Both the position numbers and the translations under genes were made by a program. The notes below the pieces were generated by a model, which was not told the origin of the DNA, searched no databases, and was given only the letters and a program-made list of their open reading frames with translations. From positions 50,487,670 to 50,551,669 of the forward strand of contig NC_087069.1 in assembly GCF_963678635.1 (NCBI RefSeq): a stretch of 64,000 bases of DNA, in the 5' to 3' direction. Position 1 is the stretch's first letter; the number at the start of each line of letters is the position of its first letter. Origin of the DNA: Symsagittifera roscoffensis. Its lineage: Eukaryota > Xenacoelomorpha > Acoela > Convolutidae. Of this stretch, positions 22,501-32,937 are shown piece by piece.

Positions 22501-22881
22501 CAGGGGCGGATCTAAGATTTTCTCGAGGGGGGTGGCGGATTTTCAAAAAATTTTCGAAAATTTTGACGACCTTTTTTTTAGGTCGAGCTCTCCCAAAGCA
22601 CGGTTTTGTCCCAATTTTGGCCAAATTTTTTGCGCCGCAGGCAAAATTTTGGAAAAAAAGGCGTTTTTAGGCACTTTTTGGAAAATTTTAACCGAAAAAT
22701 TGCGTTTTTTCGGCGCCTGGTCCCCCCTCAAAATTAGTATATATTGGCGCCAAAGGCGCCTTAAGAAAGTTTTTAGGGTCGGTCGGCCAAAAATGGATTT
22801 CTTAAAAAGTATCAAAGGGGGGACCCTTTGGGTCGAATCCCTGAGGGGGGTCGTCCGCCCCCCCCCCTAAATCCGCCCCTG
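22501..22881. mobile_element. hAT-like MITE, full-length copy
   Basis: Ends CAGGGGCGGATCTA and (inverted) CAGGGGCGGATTTA form 14-bp terminal inverted repeats with one mismatch. Flanks TGTGGTAT (22493-22500) and TGTCGTAC (22882-22889) look like a decayed 8-bp target duplication. The CAGGG start and 8-bp duplication are hAT features. The centre holds the palindromic hairpin GGCGCC-AAA-GGCGCC. The open frame through it (22451-22870) is an accident of a stop-poor repeat. Confidence 0.75.
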
Positions 22882-23804
22882 TGTCGTACCATAAAAAAAG
22901 CCTTTTATCCGTGATTAGGATCTTCTCATTGTGAAGAAAACTGTTTTTTTTTTGTTCGTTTTTAAATTTAGACAAAAATTGATGAGAGGCTGATAAATCT
23001 AATTTTACTAGAATTTAAACGCCGTGCTTAACGTTAATTCAACTGCATTTGCTCCTTTTGCTTGAGACTTTTCACCTTTACTAGAAAAAATAACAGGAAA
23101 TTCAGACAATAAAAATTGCACATCGTTTTTTTTTTTGTGGTTTCTTCAAAAAATTGTCCTCAATTTTGATGTTTGTTCATGAATCAAATTTTGGGAATAT
23201 TTCGTGCTACCTCACAGAAACTTGTTGTCCTTACCATTAAGTTTCGAAATGAATGACTCTATTTGTTGTTGAATTTGTTCAATGTTAGAAGATCATTAAG
23301 GTTGCAATTGAGTTACTTAATTCGATTTTGATATTATCAATGTTGCAGAATTACCATTACAAGTACTCTAAAAATATTAAGCTAGTCGAGCTTTATGCTA
23401 TCGATACACCGCCAATTCTTATGGTCTCCTCAACTATCTTTCCGCTTATGGACCTTTTTAGGAATCTCTGTGCAGGTTGTTTTCTACATATTTCAAATAT
23501 ATTATAAATTTCAAAAACCTCATCTTACAATTTTTTTGTTAGAACAATTTTTCTTTAAAACTTAATTTGGCTGAATTAATGAGTTGATTAGGTTTTTTGA
23601 AATCAAATAGCCTTTTTTTAAAAATTTTAGTCTATATGTAGGTTTTAGTATAGGTTTCAGCACTAACAGTGATTACTAAGTTAGATTCCATTTCTTAATT
23701 TAAGATTTTTTTCTTGAATTTTTTAAAAATTGATTTCCGTTTTCGAGAGTTTTGGTACTTTTTTCAACAGCAACCAGCTGCTCTTGTTGTTCCAACCATT
23801 TGGC

Positions 23805-24450
23805 AAATGGGTAGGAGCTTTGTATTCGTGTGTGTTTTAGGTTTTACTTTTTTCTTGTAATCCACGAAAAATCAGCTAACACAGATAATCATCGGAGAGA
23901 GTTGAGTGATATAGCATATTAAAGCATTACAGTAGTGATTTGAACGGCGTTAAGTTTAACAAAAATGTTTTTCAGTGTCGAGAAAAACCGGTTTGAAAAT
24001 TTTGGTTTTTCGTCTTCGAGCGAATAAAGCGAGCAAGCAGGCTTACAAAAGCTTATTTTAATGGCTTTAAAGCTTACAATAGCTAAATGTAAAGCGTAAA
24101 AACTTAGTTTTACTCAAATAAAACTAGTTTTTTGAGTATTTAAGTGCCTTTTTGGATGGAGTCAAACTTCAAAAACTCAATTATCTGACAAAAAAGATGA
24201 AACTTTGTTTTGTTTTTTTTTTCCGTTTTTCCACAAAAATTGTTTTTCAGTTTGCTGATTTCAGTATGATTGGCGAATATGCCTAATTTCTAGTTTTTTT
24301 TCAGCTCCTTTTATCACACCACGTCAAAAAAAAACGACCCTAATATGAAAAAACTTTTTGTGGTATTTTTAAGACTATGGTAGGAGCATTGTGTGTAACC
24401 GGCTATTCTTGTTCAGTTAAGGTTTTGGATATTGATTAATTTTTGTTAGC
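23805..24450 (+). repeat. Dispersed repeat family B, copy 1
   Basis: This region shares an ordered set of blocks with 33305-33780: GGAGCTTTGTATTCG, GTTGAGTGATAT, AAAGC.TTACAGT.GTGATT, GTGTCGAGAAAAACCGG, GAGCGAATAAAGCGAGC, CTCCTTTTATCACACCACG and AACCGGCTAT. The GTGATTCGAAC block resembles a pol III B box, and the GTTGAGTGATAT block an A box, so a tRNA-related SINE origin is possible. Confidence 0.55.
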
Positions 24451-24521
24451 TAAGCTTCGAAAGCTAGGGCTTAAAGTATTTGTGGTTGAAGCGTAGTCTT
24501 GTGAAAATTCAGACCTATTAT

Positions 24522-24900
24522 CAGGCGCGGACCTAGAATATCTCGAGGGGGCGGATTTAAAAAAAAAATTGTCGACCTTTTTTTAGTTCAATCAAATTGA
24601 TTTTCTGAACTCTCCCAAATCAATATAAGACCCTAATTTGACAACATTTTCTGCGCCGCAGGCAAATTTGTGAAATTTCTGCGCCGCACGCAAATTGGTA
24701 TAAGACCCTAATTTGACAAAATTTTCTGCGCCGCAGGCGTTTTTATGCAATTTTTAGACAATTTAGGCCAAAAAATCGCGTTTTCTCGGCGCGCTCACCC
24801 CTCAAAACTAGTATAGGTTGGCGCAACTTTTTAGATAGTAAAGTTTTAAGGTCAGTCAGCGAAAAATGGACTTCTCAAAATTGTGCAAAGGACTAGTGTA
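24522..24900. mobile_element. hAT-like MITE relative, right end lost
   Basis: The left end CAGGCGCGGACCTAGAATATC and the block CCCCTCAAAACTAGTATA...TTGGCGC, followed by GTTTTAAGGTCAGTCAGC, align with the MITEs at 11941 and 22501. An internal segment TAAGACCCTAATTTGACA plus TTCTGCGCCGCAGGC is duplicated. Homology ends near 24900 with no right terminal repeat. Confidence 0.6.
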
Positions 24901-25044
24901 ATTGATGAAAATTTTATTGGAATAGTTGTAGCCTCAAAAGCGTCTGGAAATTGAAAAAATATACGGATATCCAATTCTTGCAACGATTTTGAAATAGGAA
25001 GTATCATAGGAAGTTTTTCAGGTTTTTAATATTTTTTGCACCAC

Positions 25045-25075
25045 GTGGTCTGTTGGCTATGTTTGATGACCTCAA
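25045..25075 (+). repeat. Isolated 3' end of HINE-like family
   Basis: TCTGTTGGCTATGTTT stands alone after GCACCACGTGG, with no family body upstream. It is a relic of an otherwise lost copy, or a site where the terminal motif was copied. Confidence 0.4.
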
Positions 25076-25683
25076 GATATGAAATTCTTTGGGAACCAGT
25101 TTCTTCGAAGGAGGTGATATAGCTGGAGATCGCGTTTCAGATGACTTAATATCTTCTAAACACAGCGGAAATATCCATGCTACCGAGCGCTAAGGTAACA
25201 TTAGTATGCAAACACGGTATTATTTGAAATTGTAGTCCAAATTAATCAATTTTGTTAGTAGCACCTTTTTTTTCTGAATGAAAGCTGAATGATTTTTTTT
25301 GTGTGTTCTATGTGCGAGCTCGCGAATTGTTCGAGAATTGCATGTAAGTAAGCAAAGTCAGCTGTTTTTTATTGTACTTCTGTATTACATTACTTTTTAA
25401 ATTGGCGCCATTAAGCAACTAATTATTGATCAGTTGGCGCATATATGGGAACGTGCGTCAAGGGAGCAGACAGGCTGGTCCTTAAAAATGTTTCTTCAGT
25501 ATTTTTTTCAATTATAAACATGTATGGAATAGCTAAACATCATACCAGAAGTAAATAGGCAGAAGCTTACGTTTTCTTTGTAACAAGCAATTAATCGATT
25601 AAATGTTTTTACCACTATGTCATAGTCAGTTTGCTTTTTTGGGGGAGGCACGCTGTAATCGTTTTATTTAAATGCTGTCTGAA

Positions 25684-26111
25684 AAAAGTGTCAACGAACG
25701 TACTGAGGACGCTTATTAAGGTCGTGTTTTTTCCAGGAAAATTCAAGAGCATTCATTCACGCTCTTGTTTGATTTCTGCGGTTTGATTTTTTAATTCTTT
25801 CAATTAAAATTCATTTGCTGAATTGATGTTAAATAACACCCCAATTACGCATGTGCAAATGGCGCTAAAAACCGTGAATGGTTTTAAGTGAATTTCTATT
25901 TTAGATTTCCCGGCGAAACGAAGTGTTCTTTTGACAGTTTTCTAAAGTCTGGTTAGTTTTTCGAAACCATGTCGACCATGAAAGATTCGTGAAATTCAAA
26001 GCGCTTTAAGGCCATATCTTTTTTGTTAAAAATTTTCCAAAAAGTCAGTCGTTTTGTTTTGGTCTTTTTTGAGATCATTGACATCTCTCCATCTGTCTGT
26101 TGGCTATGTTT
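25684..26111 (+). repeat. HINE-like repeat copy
   Basis: The 5' end is decayed (GTCAACGAACGTACTGAGGAC). The body has the family blocks CATTCACGCTC, GCGGTTTGA, CATTTGCTGAA and GATTTCCCGGCGAAA. The 3' end is CTGTCTGTTGGCTATGTTT, abutting the next copy directly at 26112. Confidence 0.6.
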
Positions 26112-26591
26112 AAGAGTACCGAACAAAGTGAAGAATCTTATAGCTCTTGGTGATTTTTTTTTTACCGAAAAAAGTCTAAAAATGCTCTAATAATTACAGA
26201 TGTGCATTCATATATATTAATGCCTTTATGAATGCACTACGGTATAAATGCACTTATTCAGTTCTTTTGAAATTCATCTGCTGAAATTTGGGTCAATAGC
26301 TATCTCCAAATACGAACGTTGAAATGGTTATCAAAAACGTTAACGCCTTCTAGTTTCGATTTAATTCTCAGGTTTACAGCGAAATGAAACTTTACCTTTT
26401 GATCCAGTTTCCTCAAAATGGATTATTTTTATTCAAAATAAACACCAATCAAATTTTTTTCTTGAAACTCAAAGAGCTTTAAGAGCATATCTTATTTCTT
26501 TACAATTCGAAAATTGAAGTTTTTTAAAAATCAATTCAGTATTTTTGTGTTTCCTTGCGTTCATTAATCAAGTGTCAGTTGGCTATGTTTT
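26112..26591 (+). repeat. HINE-like repeat copy, both ends present
   Basis: It starts AAGAGTACCGAACAAAGTG immediately after the preceding copy's TATGTTT. It carries the TGCACT...ATAAATGCACTT variant centre, and ends with CCTTGCGTTCATTAATC (inverted partner of the 5' end), then GTGTCAGTTGGCTATGTTT. The length is about 480 bases. There is no coding capacity. Confidence 0.65.
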
Positions 26592-26687
26592 ATTTGCTGA
26601 ATCCAAAAGACATCAGACAGCAGATGGTCGGATTGTCTTCGTTTTTAAGTACTTTTTTTGGGTATCCATTTTATGAGGATCCAATTT

Positions 26688-27122
26688 AAGAGTCGTGAAC
26701 GTACTGAATACTCTTTTATTGGTCTTGGTGAATTTTTTGTTAGTCTGTTTTCAGAAAAAGTCTTGAATTCGTAACGCTCAAATTTAATTTTTCGCGGTTT
26801 GACTTTTGATTTCTTTTTAGTTGTACTGCATTTCCTTTGTTGAAAGGAAGGTGAACTTCACTGTCGAACAGCAAATTGAAAAAAAAACAACATGCTCGAC
26901 TCCTTGCTTCGAAAATGGATTTCAGTTTTCAGATATCCTAGCGGAATAAAATATTTACCAACTGAACCTTTTTTTATCAAATTGGGTTTATTTTATCAAA
27001 AAAATCCAACATAAGTTGTTCTTCAATTTCAAAGTACTTAAGGTCATTTCGTTTTTTATTTATTTAAGGCCAAAACTTCGGTTTATTTTCAATTCCATTG
27101 CGTTCATGACTCTTTTCCAAAT
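26688..27122 (+). repeat. HINE-like repeat copy, terminal hairpin lost
   Basis: AAGAGTCGTGAACGTACTGAA at the 5' end pairs with TTGCGTTCATGACTCTT at 27099-27115, giving clear asymmetric inverted repeats. The expected CCAACTGTCAGTTGG hairpin decays after CCAA. Confidence 0.6.
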
Positions 27123-27445
27123 CTTTTCCTAGTCGGAAGTGAAAATTTTGGATGCTCTCTGGAATCAACAAGTTTCCAAGTCTCTAAGTGCCGTGTTTTG
27201 ATAGTGTAATTTCAGAGTTTTTGGTTTTGCTTCCTATGAATTCTGAAGACCAATGGCTTCTCAACTTTTACCCAGAAGTTTCAGAAATTGGTAAACATGG
27301 AGGTCTATGAATGAATGTATAACGTTGGTTTTGAAGTCTAATTTGTTTAATTGACTGACTGCGTTTGAAAAAAAAATCAAGTTTGTAGTCCATAGTTTTG
27401 ACTGTGTTCCAGAGCATTTTGAAAATTTCTTGATATTACATTTGT

Positions 27446-27722
27446 AAGAATCGATGAACGTAGTTCGGACTCTTATATAAGCCGTGATGATTTTTCTTGT
27501 GTTTTTCTCAGGAAAAGTCTTAAAATTAGTTTGGCCTACTAGTTCGCGGTTTGACTTTTGATTTCTGTACAAGTCCAGTTCATTTCCTCTGTTAAAAGGA
27601 AGGAAAACTCCAATATCTAACAGCCAGTAGTAAAGGTCTCGAAAATTTCATCGACTTCTCGTTTCGAAAATGGAATTTAATTTTCAGATTTCCCAGCGAA
27701 ATGAAAAATTTATCTATTGACT
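27446..27722 (+). repeat. HINE-like repeat copy, 5' half
   Basis: It begins with GTAAGAATCGATGAACGTAG and carries the blocks GCGGTTTGACTTTTGATTTC, AAAGGAAGG.AAACTCCA and GATTTCCCAGCGAAATGAAA. It stops where the next copy begins at 27723, so it is truncated at its 3' end by, or during, that insertion. Confidence 0.6.
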
Positions 27723-28207
27723 TAGAGTAATTAATGTAATGAAGACTATTTTACAGACCTTGTTGTTTTTTTTTCAGGAAAAAGACAGAAAATGCTCTAA
27801 TAAGTACAGATGTGCATCCATACATTTTAATGCGTTTATGAATGCACTTAGGTTTATATGCACTTTTTGAGTTCAATTGAAATTCATCTGCTGAAAATTA
27901 CGTTAAAAGCACTCTCCTAATACTAACGTGAAATGGCGCGAAAAAACCTAAACGATTCTTAGTTTCGAAAGTGGAATTTAACTATTAGATTCCCAGTGGA
28001 ATAAAAAATTTACGTATTGATCCATTTTTCTCAAGTTGGGTTATTGTTATCAAAAAAGCGCCAATCATAAATTTTCTAGAAATTCAAAGAGCATAAAAGG
28101 CATCTATTTTTTCGTTGAAATTCGAAAGTTGAGATTTTTTCAACAAAGTCAGTGTTTTTTTTCTGTTTACATTCACTACTCTTTTCCAACTGTCAGTTGG
28201 CTATGTT
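27723..28207 (+). repeat. HINE-like repeat copy with intact 3' hairpin
   Basis: The 5' end reads TTAGAGTAATTAATGTAATG. The body matches the copy at 742 closely, including the TGCACTTAGG variant. The 3' end has ATTCACTACTCTTTT and then the perfect palindrome CCAACTG-T-CAGTTGG (28186-28200) and CTATGTT. This is the best-preserved terminal hairpin in the window. Confidence 0.65.
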
Positions 28208-28390
28208 CCATTTTTGTCAAATTGGGTTCATTCTATCCAAAAATGTCAATCACCGAGTTTTCTAGAAATTCAAAGAGCTTTAAGCCATCTAGTTATCTTT
28301 GAAGTTCGGAAGTTGAGGTTCTTTCATAAAAACAAGTCAGTTTTTTCTGTATACTTGCGTTCATTGACTCTTTTCCAACTGTCTGCTAGA
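28208..28390 (+). repeat. HINE-like repeat, 3' half duplicated in tandem
   Basis: It repeats the 3' half of the family directly after the preceding copy: TTGTCAAATTGGGTT, TTCAAAGAGCTTTAAG, TTGCGTTCATTGACTCTTTTCCAACTGTC. Ends decay in CTGCTAG. Confidence 0.6.
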
Positions 28391-29057
28391 ATTTTTGCGC
28401 TAGTCTAAGAACATGCATAGTTTCATTTGACTGTAAATTTAATTGATAATTTCGTTTCTAGATGGATAATGAATTTCTCCAATTCAAGTTCTCTTGGCGC
28501 GGAGACCCTACTGCTCAGTTTTGAGTAATTGGATTTTTGGTTGATAACTCTATCAACCTTTCATATAAAGCACTATCTACTATTTTTTCTCTGCTGTTGG
28601 CAATTATTATATCGGTCGATAAATTGTTGGGATGCTTTTTTCAAAATCTTTGTAGACCGGAAATTTATTTCCTAACCTGAGGCGATCTGGACAAATTCGC
28701 GTATTAAATACGTTTCGTCTAAGCTTTGTTAGCACTGAAATTAAAGGTAGTCATGGTACAATCAAGTTCTGGTTTAGGTGGTGCATTTTGTGAGAAGCTC
28801 GAGGTCTTTTTAAAATGAAACTTCTTAAACAAGTATGTCGCAGTAATTAGCTTTGCATTTTCGTCATGTTTAAGCCTTTCAGATGGCGACAGATATTACC
28901 GTAATTTGAATACTAACTACAAAATTATCGTTTGAGATATCACTGCGCCATTTAATTTAGTTTCGAGTTCGAATTATTCGAACGCAAAAATGGGCGCTAA
29001 ATATACCTGTTTATAATGAAATCTTATTGTAAGATCTTAAATTGATCATTTTTGCAG

Positions 29058-30504
29058 AGAAACAGTGGGAGGATAAAACGTTCAAGTCTAGCCTCAGCAG
29101 CCCATAAAACCCTAAACGTAGTGGGCACGGAAGTTCATCGCCCAATATCATCAACAACCACCACCGCAATTTCATCCCCAGTTACCCTTCATTCAAAAAA
29201 CAACCTCTCTTATTCAACTGCAACTTCAGGAATAACCCAAAATTTTGATAGTCTTGAAAGCCATTTGAGTAATGCAAATCGTAATAACAGAATCACACAT
29301 CCAAACCCGCTTTTAAGCGGCCACGATTTGAACCCAAATTTATCTGGAATATTTTCTTCAAGTCGCAAATTGCAAGCCCAAAATAACTCACCAACTTCGC
29401 CGATTTCCTTTGTAGACCGAAGTCAAGTTGTAAGTTACGCGCAACGAAGCCCACCCGTTTCGAGCTCACATAGCACGTTTTTCCCGCGGTCGGCGAAATT
29501 AAGTCTCTCCGATTCGTTTTCAAGTAACTGCAATTCTATGGCAGCAGCATCAACTTCTGTTTTGACAAACGGCGGCGATTTCAAATCTGCGAATGTTTCG
29601 AAGTCGACCGAAAAACAGCAGCAGAACAATTTGAATTCGCATTTGAACAACCATATCCTATCAATGAGCGCAACAACTCAAGCAATCGGTTCGACAAACA
29701 TCACCTCACATCATAATGCAACGTCGGCTCGATGCGGAAGCGCATCTTCAACATCGCTAGTACCTCCAAACGGGTTCCTGAAATCGTCAGGAACTGCAAC
29801 GTCGAACATCGGAATCTCAAACGGAGATGCAAATCTACTTTTGAATGTATCAACTCCTGGACATAGCCCTAGGGTTCCGAAAAATGGAGTTTCGTATGTT
29901 CCGACATCGAATAACAATTCTTTCCAATATCACAATGCGAATTTAACTCAACAGCAACAAGCCAATTACAACAGTAGCGGTATCGCAAATGATTCCGGAC
30001 GGTTGAAGGCTTCGAGTACAAGTTCAAAGTCGGGAGCGCCGACAGCGGCGAGTTTAAAAAGAGCTGAAAAGATGGCGGCTGGTCGGAAAAACAGCAGCAA
30101 TGCCCAGCAAAACGGGCCAGAAATTTCGAGTCCTGGAGGTGCCGGAAATATCCCGCCGCCGTTAAAGAAACAGCGCATGAAAACAACTGCTCGACGGAGC
30201 ACTGGATCAAGCACCGGATCGTCCGCAACACCGGATTTTGTCGGCGCGACACCAGAAACAAGTTTGCCGGGAGTTCCTGGAAAACGAGTGAAGTCAAGTA
30301 ATTCAGTTTCTGGAGGAAGTCCACATCTGTCGGGATTGAACCAGTCGCAAAATTTACCCAGTCCGAGGTTGATGGGTTTGTCGACTTCTGCCTTGTCCTC
30401 GCCGGGAATCAACCCGACTGTATCTTTCGGCTCCGAGAACAATTTGGGCGCGCATATGTCACCACTGCTTACGGAGAATTTTGTCGATGGACGGAAACTT
30501 AAAG
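29058..30504 (+). CDS. AF10-like exon: long Ser/Asn-rich middle region
   Basis: The exon follows TTTTTGCAG and ends AAAG before the donor GTTAGT (30505), leaving phase 1. All 482 complete codons are open. The protein is Ser/Asn/Thr-rich with few hydrophobic residues, as expected of the disordered middle of AF10 proteins. Basic patches that could act as nuclear-localisation signals are visible near the start (R-I-K-R-S-S), around ASLKRAEKMAAGRKN, and at PPLKKQRMKTTARR. GC content is higher than in the flanking intron. No start is chosen: the upstream TTG lies within the acceptor. Assignment to the gene rests on phase, position and composition, since this region is poorly conserved in the family. 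Confidence 0.85.
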
Positions 30505-32134
30505 GTTAGTAGATTTTTGTAATCTTTCGACAATTTGATCGTACTTTTGGCTCTGAATTCTGAATATCACAAAAAATATGTTGAAAATCGCTGTCTAGAA
30601 GGACCATGGTTGTTTTCTAACTATGCTGCAAGGATATTGGTGATAAGTAAGGATATAAAAAAGAGAAAAGATCCAATCATTCTGAAGTTTCCTGTGACTT
30701 TGATTACAGATTTATTCAGTGATTTCGGTTACGATTTGTTCGAGTTACAAAATTGAAGACCACAGGCAATGAAGTAGTTGAATCTTACCGTAGGTACTCT
30801 ATGACTCATCTCATAGTGACATTGGTTGTTTTACTTCAAAGTTTTTTTCCCCAAATACGTGATTTAGAACAATATTTGCAATAAAAACTTTTCGGTGTCG
30901 AGAAAAACAGTTTCAATTTTTTGAAGAGTCGTGAACGTAGTGAATACTCTGTATAGATCTTAGTGATTTTTTTTCTGGAACAAGTTAAAATTTGTTCACG
31001 CTGAAATATGATTTCTCCCGGTTTGACGTTTGATTTCTTAAGTTCACTTCATTCCCTTGTTAAAAGGAAGGCAAACTCCACTATCGAACAGCAAGTGTAA
31101 AGGGTACAAAAAACGTGTCGAGTTTATTGAATTTTTATCGAAGTTATCAAATTTTAGCAAAAAAAAAAATTTAACCTTTTGATTCAGTTTTCTCAAGGTG
31201 AGTTAATTTTATCAAAAAAGTGTTAATGATAAATTATTCTTGAAACAAAAAAAAAACTTCTTTCGAAATTCAGAAAAAAAATATATGCCCTTCAAGCTTT
31301 TTTACTGTTTCCCTACGTTCGTGACTCTTTTCCTATTGTCTGTTGGCTATGTTTTGCTCTTGCGATTCGACTTTTGTTCTTTAGAAATTATACAAGTACC
31401 GCTAAAAGTATATTTTTGAGGGGGTGGACGTTGCATCTTCTAAATGATCTGATTAAGCACTCAATGATTTTGAAAAGCATTTATTTCCGAGCCCATGAAC
31501 AAAATTTGCAAAAAAAAATTATGAAATTTTATTCAGAGGCACATCATCGTTTTCTATTAGTTGTCGGAAACATCGGTTTATAGATCAGTATAGCTTGCTT
31601 GACAGAGTTTTGAATTTGAATGAAGCATTTGCTTTTTTGGGGAAAAGATTACTTCTTGGTTCGCTTTTGCTTCCTTCAAAAGTCAAGTCATTTAACAGAA
31701 GTCACATTCTAAACTGAAGCGAAGCAGTAAAACCATGACTTCGTTTTTAAGTTCAATCTTGAAGAAATATTTTGCAACTCATCGCTCTTGGATTCGAAAA
31801 ATGTTTGGTGAGTTTCCATTTTCACGATAAGCAAAAACATGGAAAATATACCGAATTTAATAACAAAATGTTACTACTTAATGGGTTATTTTCAAATAAT
31901 GTCATCAAATACTTGTGATACTATAAGAAAACAAGGGAACTAGTTTCTTGAAATCATTCCGACTATAAAATACTCCCTCAAGCATGCCCGTTGTTTCAAG
32001 CAATGATCTCAAAGTTTTTTATCAGCTAACAATCGACACTTTTTTTGTGGTATGTGCACATCAAAATCAAACTTACATGAAATGGTTGAAGATACATAAT
32101 TCCATCAGAAAATTAGTTTGAGTTCTTTTTCTAG
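30505..32134 (+). other. AF10-like intron between exons 2 and 3
   Basis: Begins GTTAGT and ends TTTTTCTAG. It contains one HINE-like copy (30924-31354). The remainder shows no supported feature. Confidence 0.75.
30924..31354 (+). repeat. HINE-like repeat copy, both ends present
   Basis: AAGAGTCGTGAACGTAGTGAA at the 5' end and TACGTTCGTGACTCTTTTCC near the 3' end are inverted partners. The end reads TATTGTCTGTTGGCTATGTTT. Flanks (TTTTTTG before, TGCTCTTG after) show no target duplication. The length is 431 bases. It lies inside an AF10-like intron in the same orientation as the gene. Confidence 0.7.
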
Positions 32135-32937
32135 GAATTTCTGGAGGGCCGAACTATGGCCCTATGTCTTCCGACAGTGACCAATTCCGAAAACAACAAC
32201 AACAACATCTAGCCGCCGCCGAACACCATCCAAACTACACAAACAGCAACAACAACCCAAATTCCGCACTTGCAATCAACCCTCAATTAACACACCCCCA
32301 CTCACACCCAACCGCTGCAGTCGGGAATCGCAATGCCCCCACCCAATCTCTCTCATCTCAACACAACTCCCCCTTCATTCCTAACTCTGCCCCCACCACG
32401 GGTTCAGAACATAAGTCGGGGTTACCCAACCCCCAAGTTGCGAACCAAGGAGGGGGACATTCGCTGAACTCCATGGTGAGCCTTCTTGAAGAACAGTGGA
32501 ACCAGGGATCCCAGTTTCTGATGCTCCAAGGAAAGAAGTATAACATTCCCTCTCTACTTTCCAGCCTGTATGATTTGCAAACTGAAAACAGACAGTTAGA
32601 AGGAGAATTAACGGATATTACGTCAAAACGGAAGCAGCTTCATTTGATGAATCAACAGTTAGCGGTACCGTTATCAACAACAAGTAATTCCATTCACGCC
32701 GCGGCCACTGGTTCTCAAGGTGTGCTGGGGTCGACACTTCAAATTGCGACAAACGGCACGGGAGCGTCGGGATTGCACGCTGGTGCAACGGGCGGTTCAA
32801 ATGTGGATGTAGTGAATGTTGCGGCCTTGTCCTCAAATGGAAATGGTTCCCATTCGTCAATGAGAGTTCCTTCCAGGTCCAAAAGTGGAATGCACCATGA
32901 TTCGAATAGTTTCTTTCCGGGATCGAACCACGGACAG
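32135..32937 (+). CDS. AF10-like exon: octapeptide/leucine zipper (DOT1L-binding)
   Basis: The acceptor TTTTTCTAG precedes the exon. Its first two bases complete a Gly codon (G-I-S-G-G-P-N-Y-G). A Gln/His/Asn/Pro-rich lead of about 110 residues is followed, from base 32473, by SLLEEQWNQGSQFLMLQG, matching the family octapeptide EQ.W..G.QFL. A heptad zipper follows with Leu at regular spacing through L-Y-D-L-Q-T-E-N-R-Q-L-E-G-E-L, then KRKQLHLMNQQLAVPL. In AF10/AF17 this OM-LZ segment binds the DOT1L coiled coil and is kept in leukaemic fusions. A Gly/Ser-rich tail follows. The exon ends AACCACGGACAG in phase 0, where the only in-frame donor is GCAAGA. Use of an upstream CAG|GTCC would break the next exon's frame. 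Confidence 0.9.

Larger units (their letters stand above)
317..29057 (+). other. Very long intron of the AF10-like gene, TE-filled
   Basis: This stretch begins with GTGAGT and ends with TTTTTGCAG, and its two flanking exons join in phase 0. It is 28.7 kb if no exon is missed. It contains LINE, Merlin, hAT, SINE and HINE-like remnants, listed separately. Between them, bases 317-741, 8461-9349, 9563-10088, 12521-13199, 14601-15007, 15203-16108, 18413-21489, 21771-22492, 22890-23804 and 28391-29057 show AT-rich intronic sequence with no gene or repeat I can support. Confidence 0.6.

Noticed and set aside
22451-22870. 139-codon + strand frame
   Set aside because: It lies over a non-coding MITE, and the opposite strand is also open. 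The repeat is simply poor in stops.
23349-23480. Possible extra AF10-like exon: open frame between GTTGCAG and GCAG|GTTGTT
   Set aside because: The translation is hydrophobic and unlike the expected Lys-rich region. The donor is weak and there is no homology support.
29293-30442. Minus-strand frames of 68-158 codons opposite the large AF10-like exon
   Set aside because: They are shadows of a GC-richer, Ser-rich coding exon on the + strand. Splice sites and phases support the + strand only.
742-31354. Calling the AAGAGT-ended family an ordinary TIR MITE
   Set aside because: The 3' inverted partner is internal, a palindrome follows it, and no target duplication flanks the best copy.
32864-32880. 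CAG|GTCC as the donor of the zipper exon
   Set aside because: It would leave phase 2 and break the frame of the next exon, while GCAAGA at 32938 preserves it.
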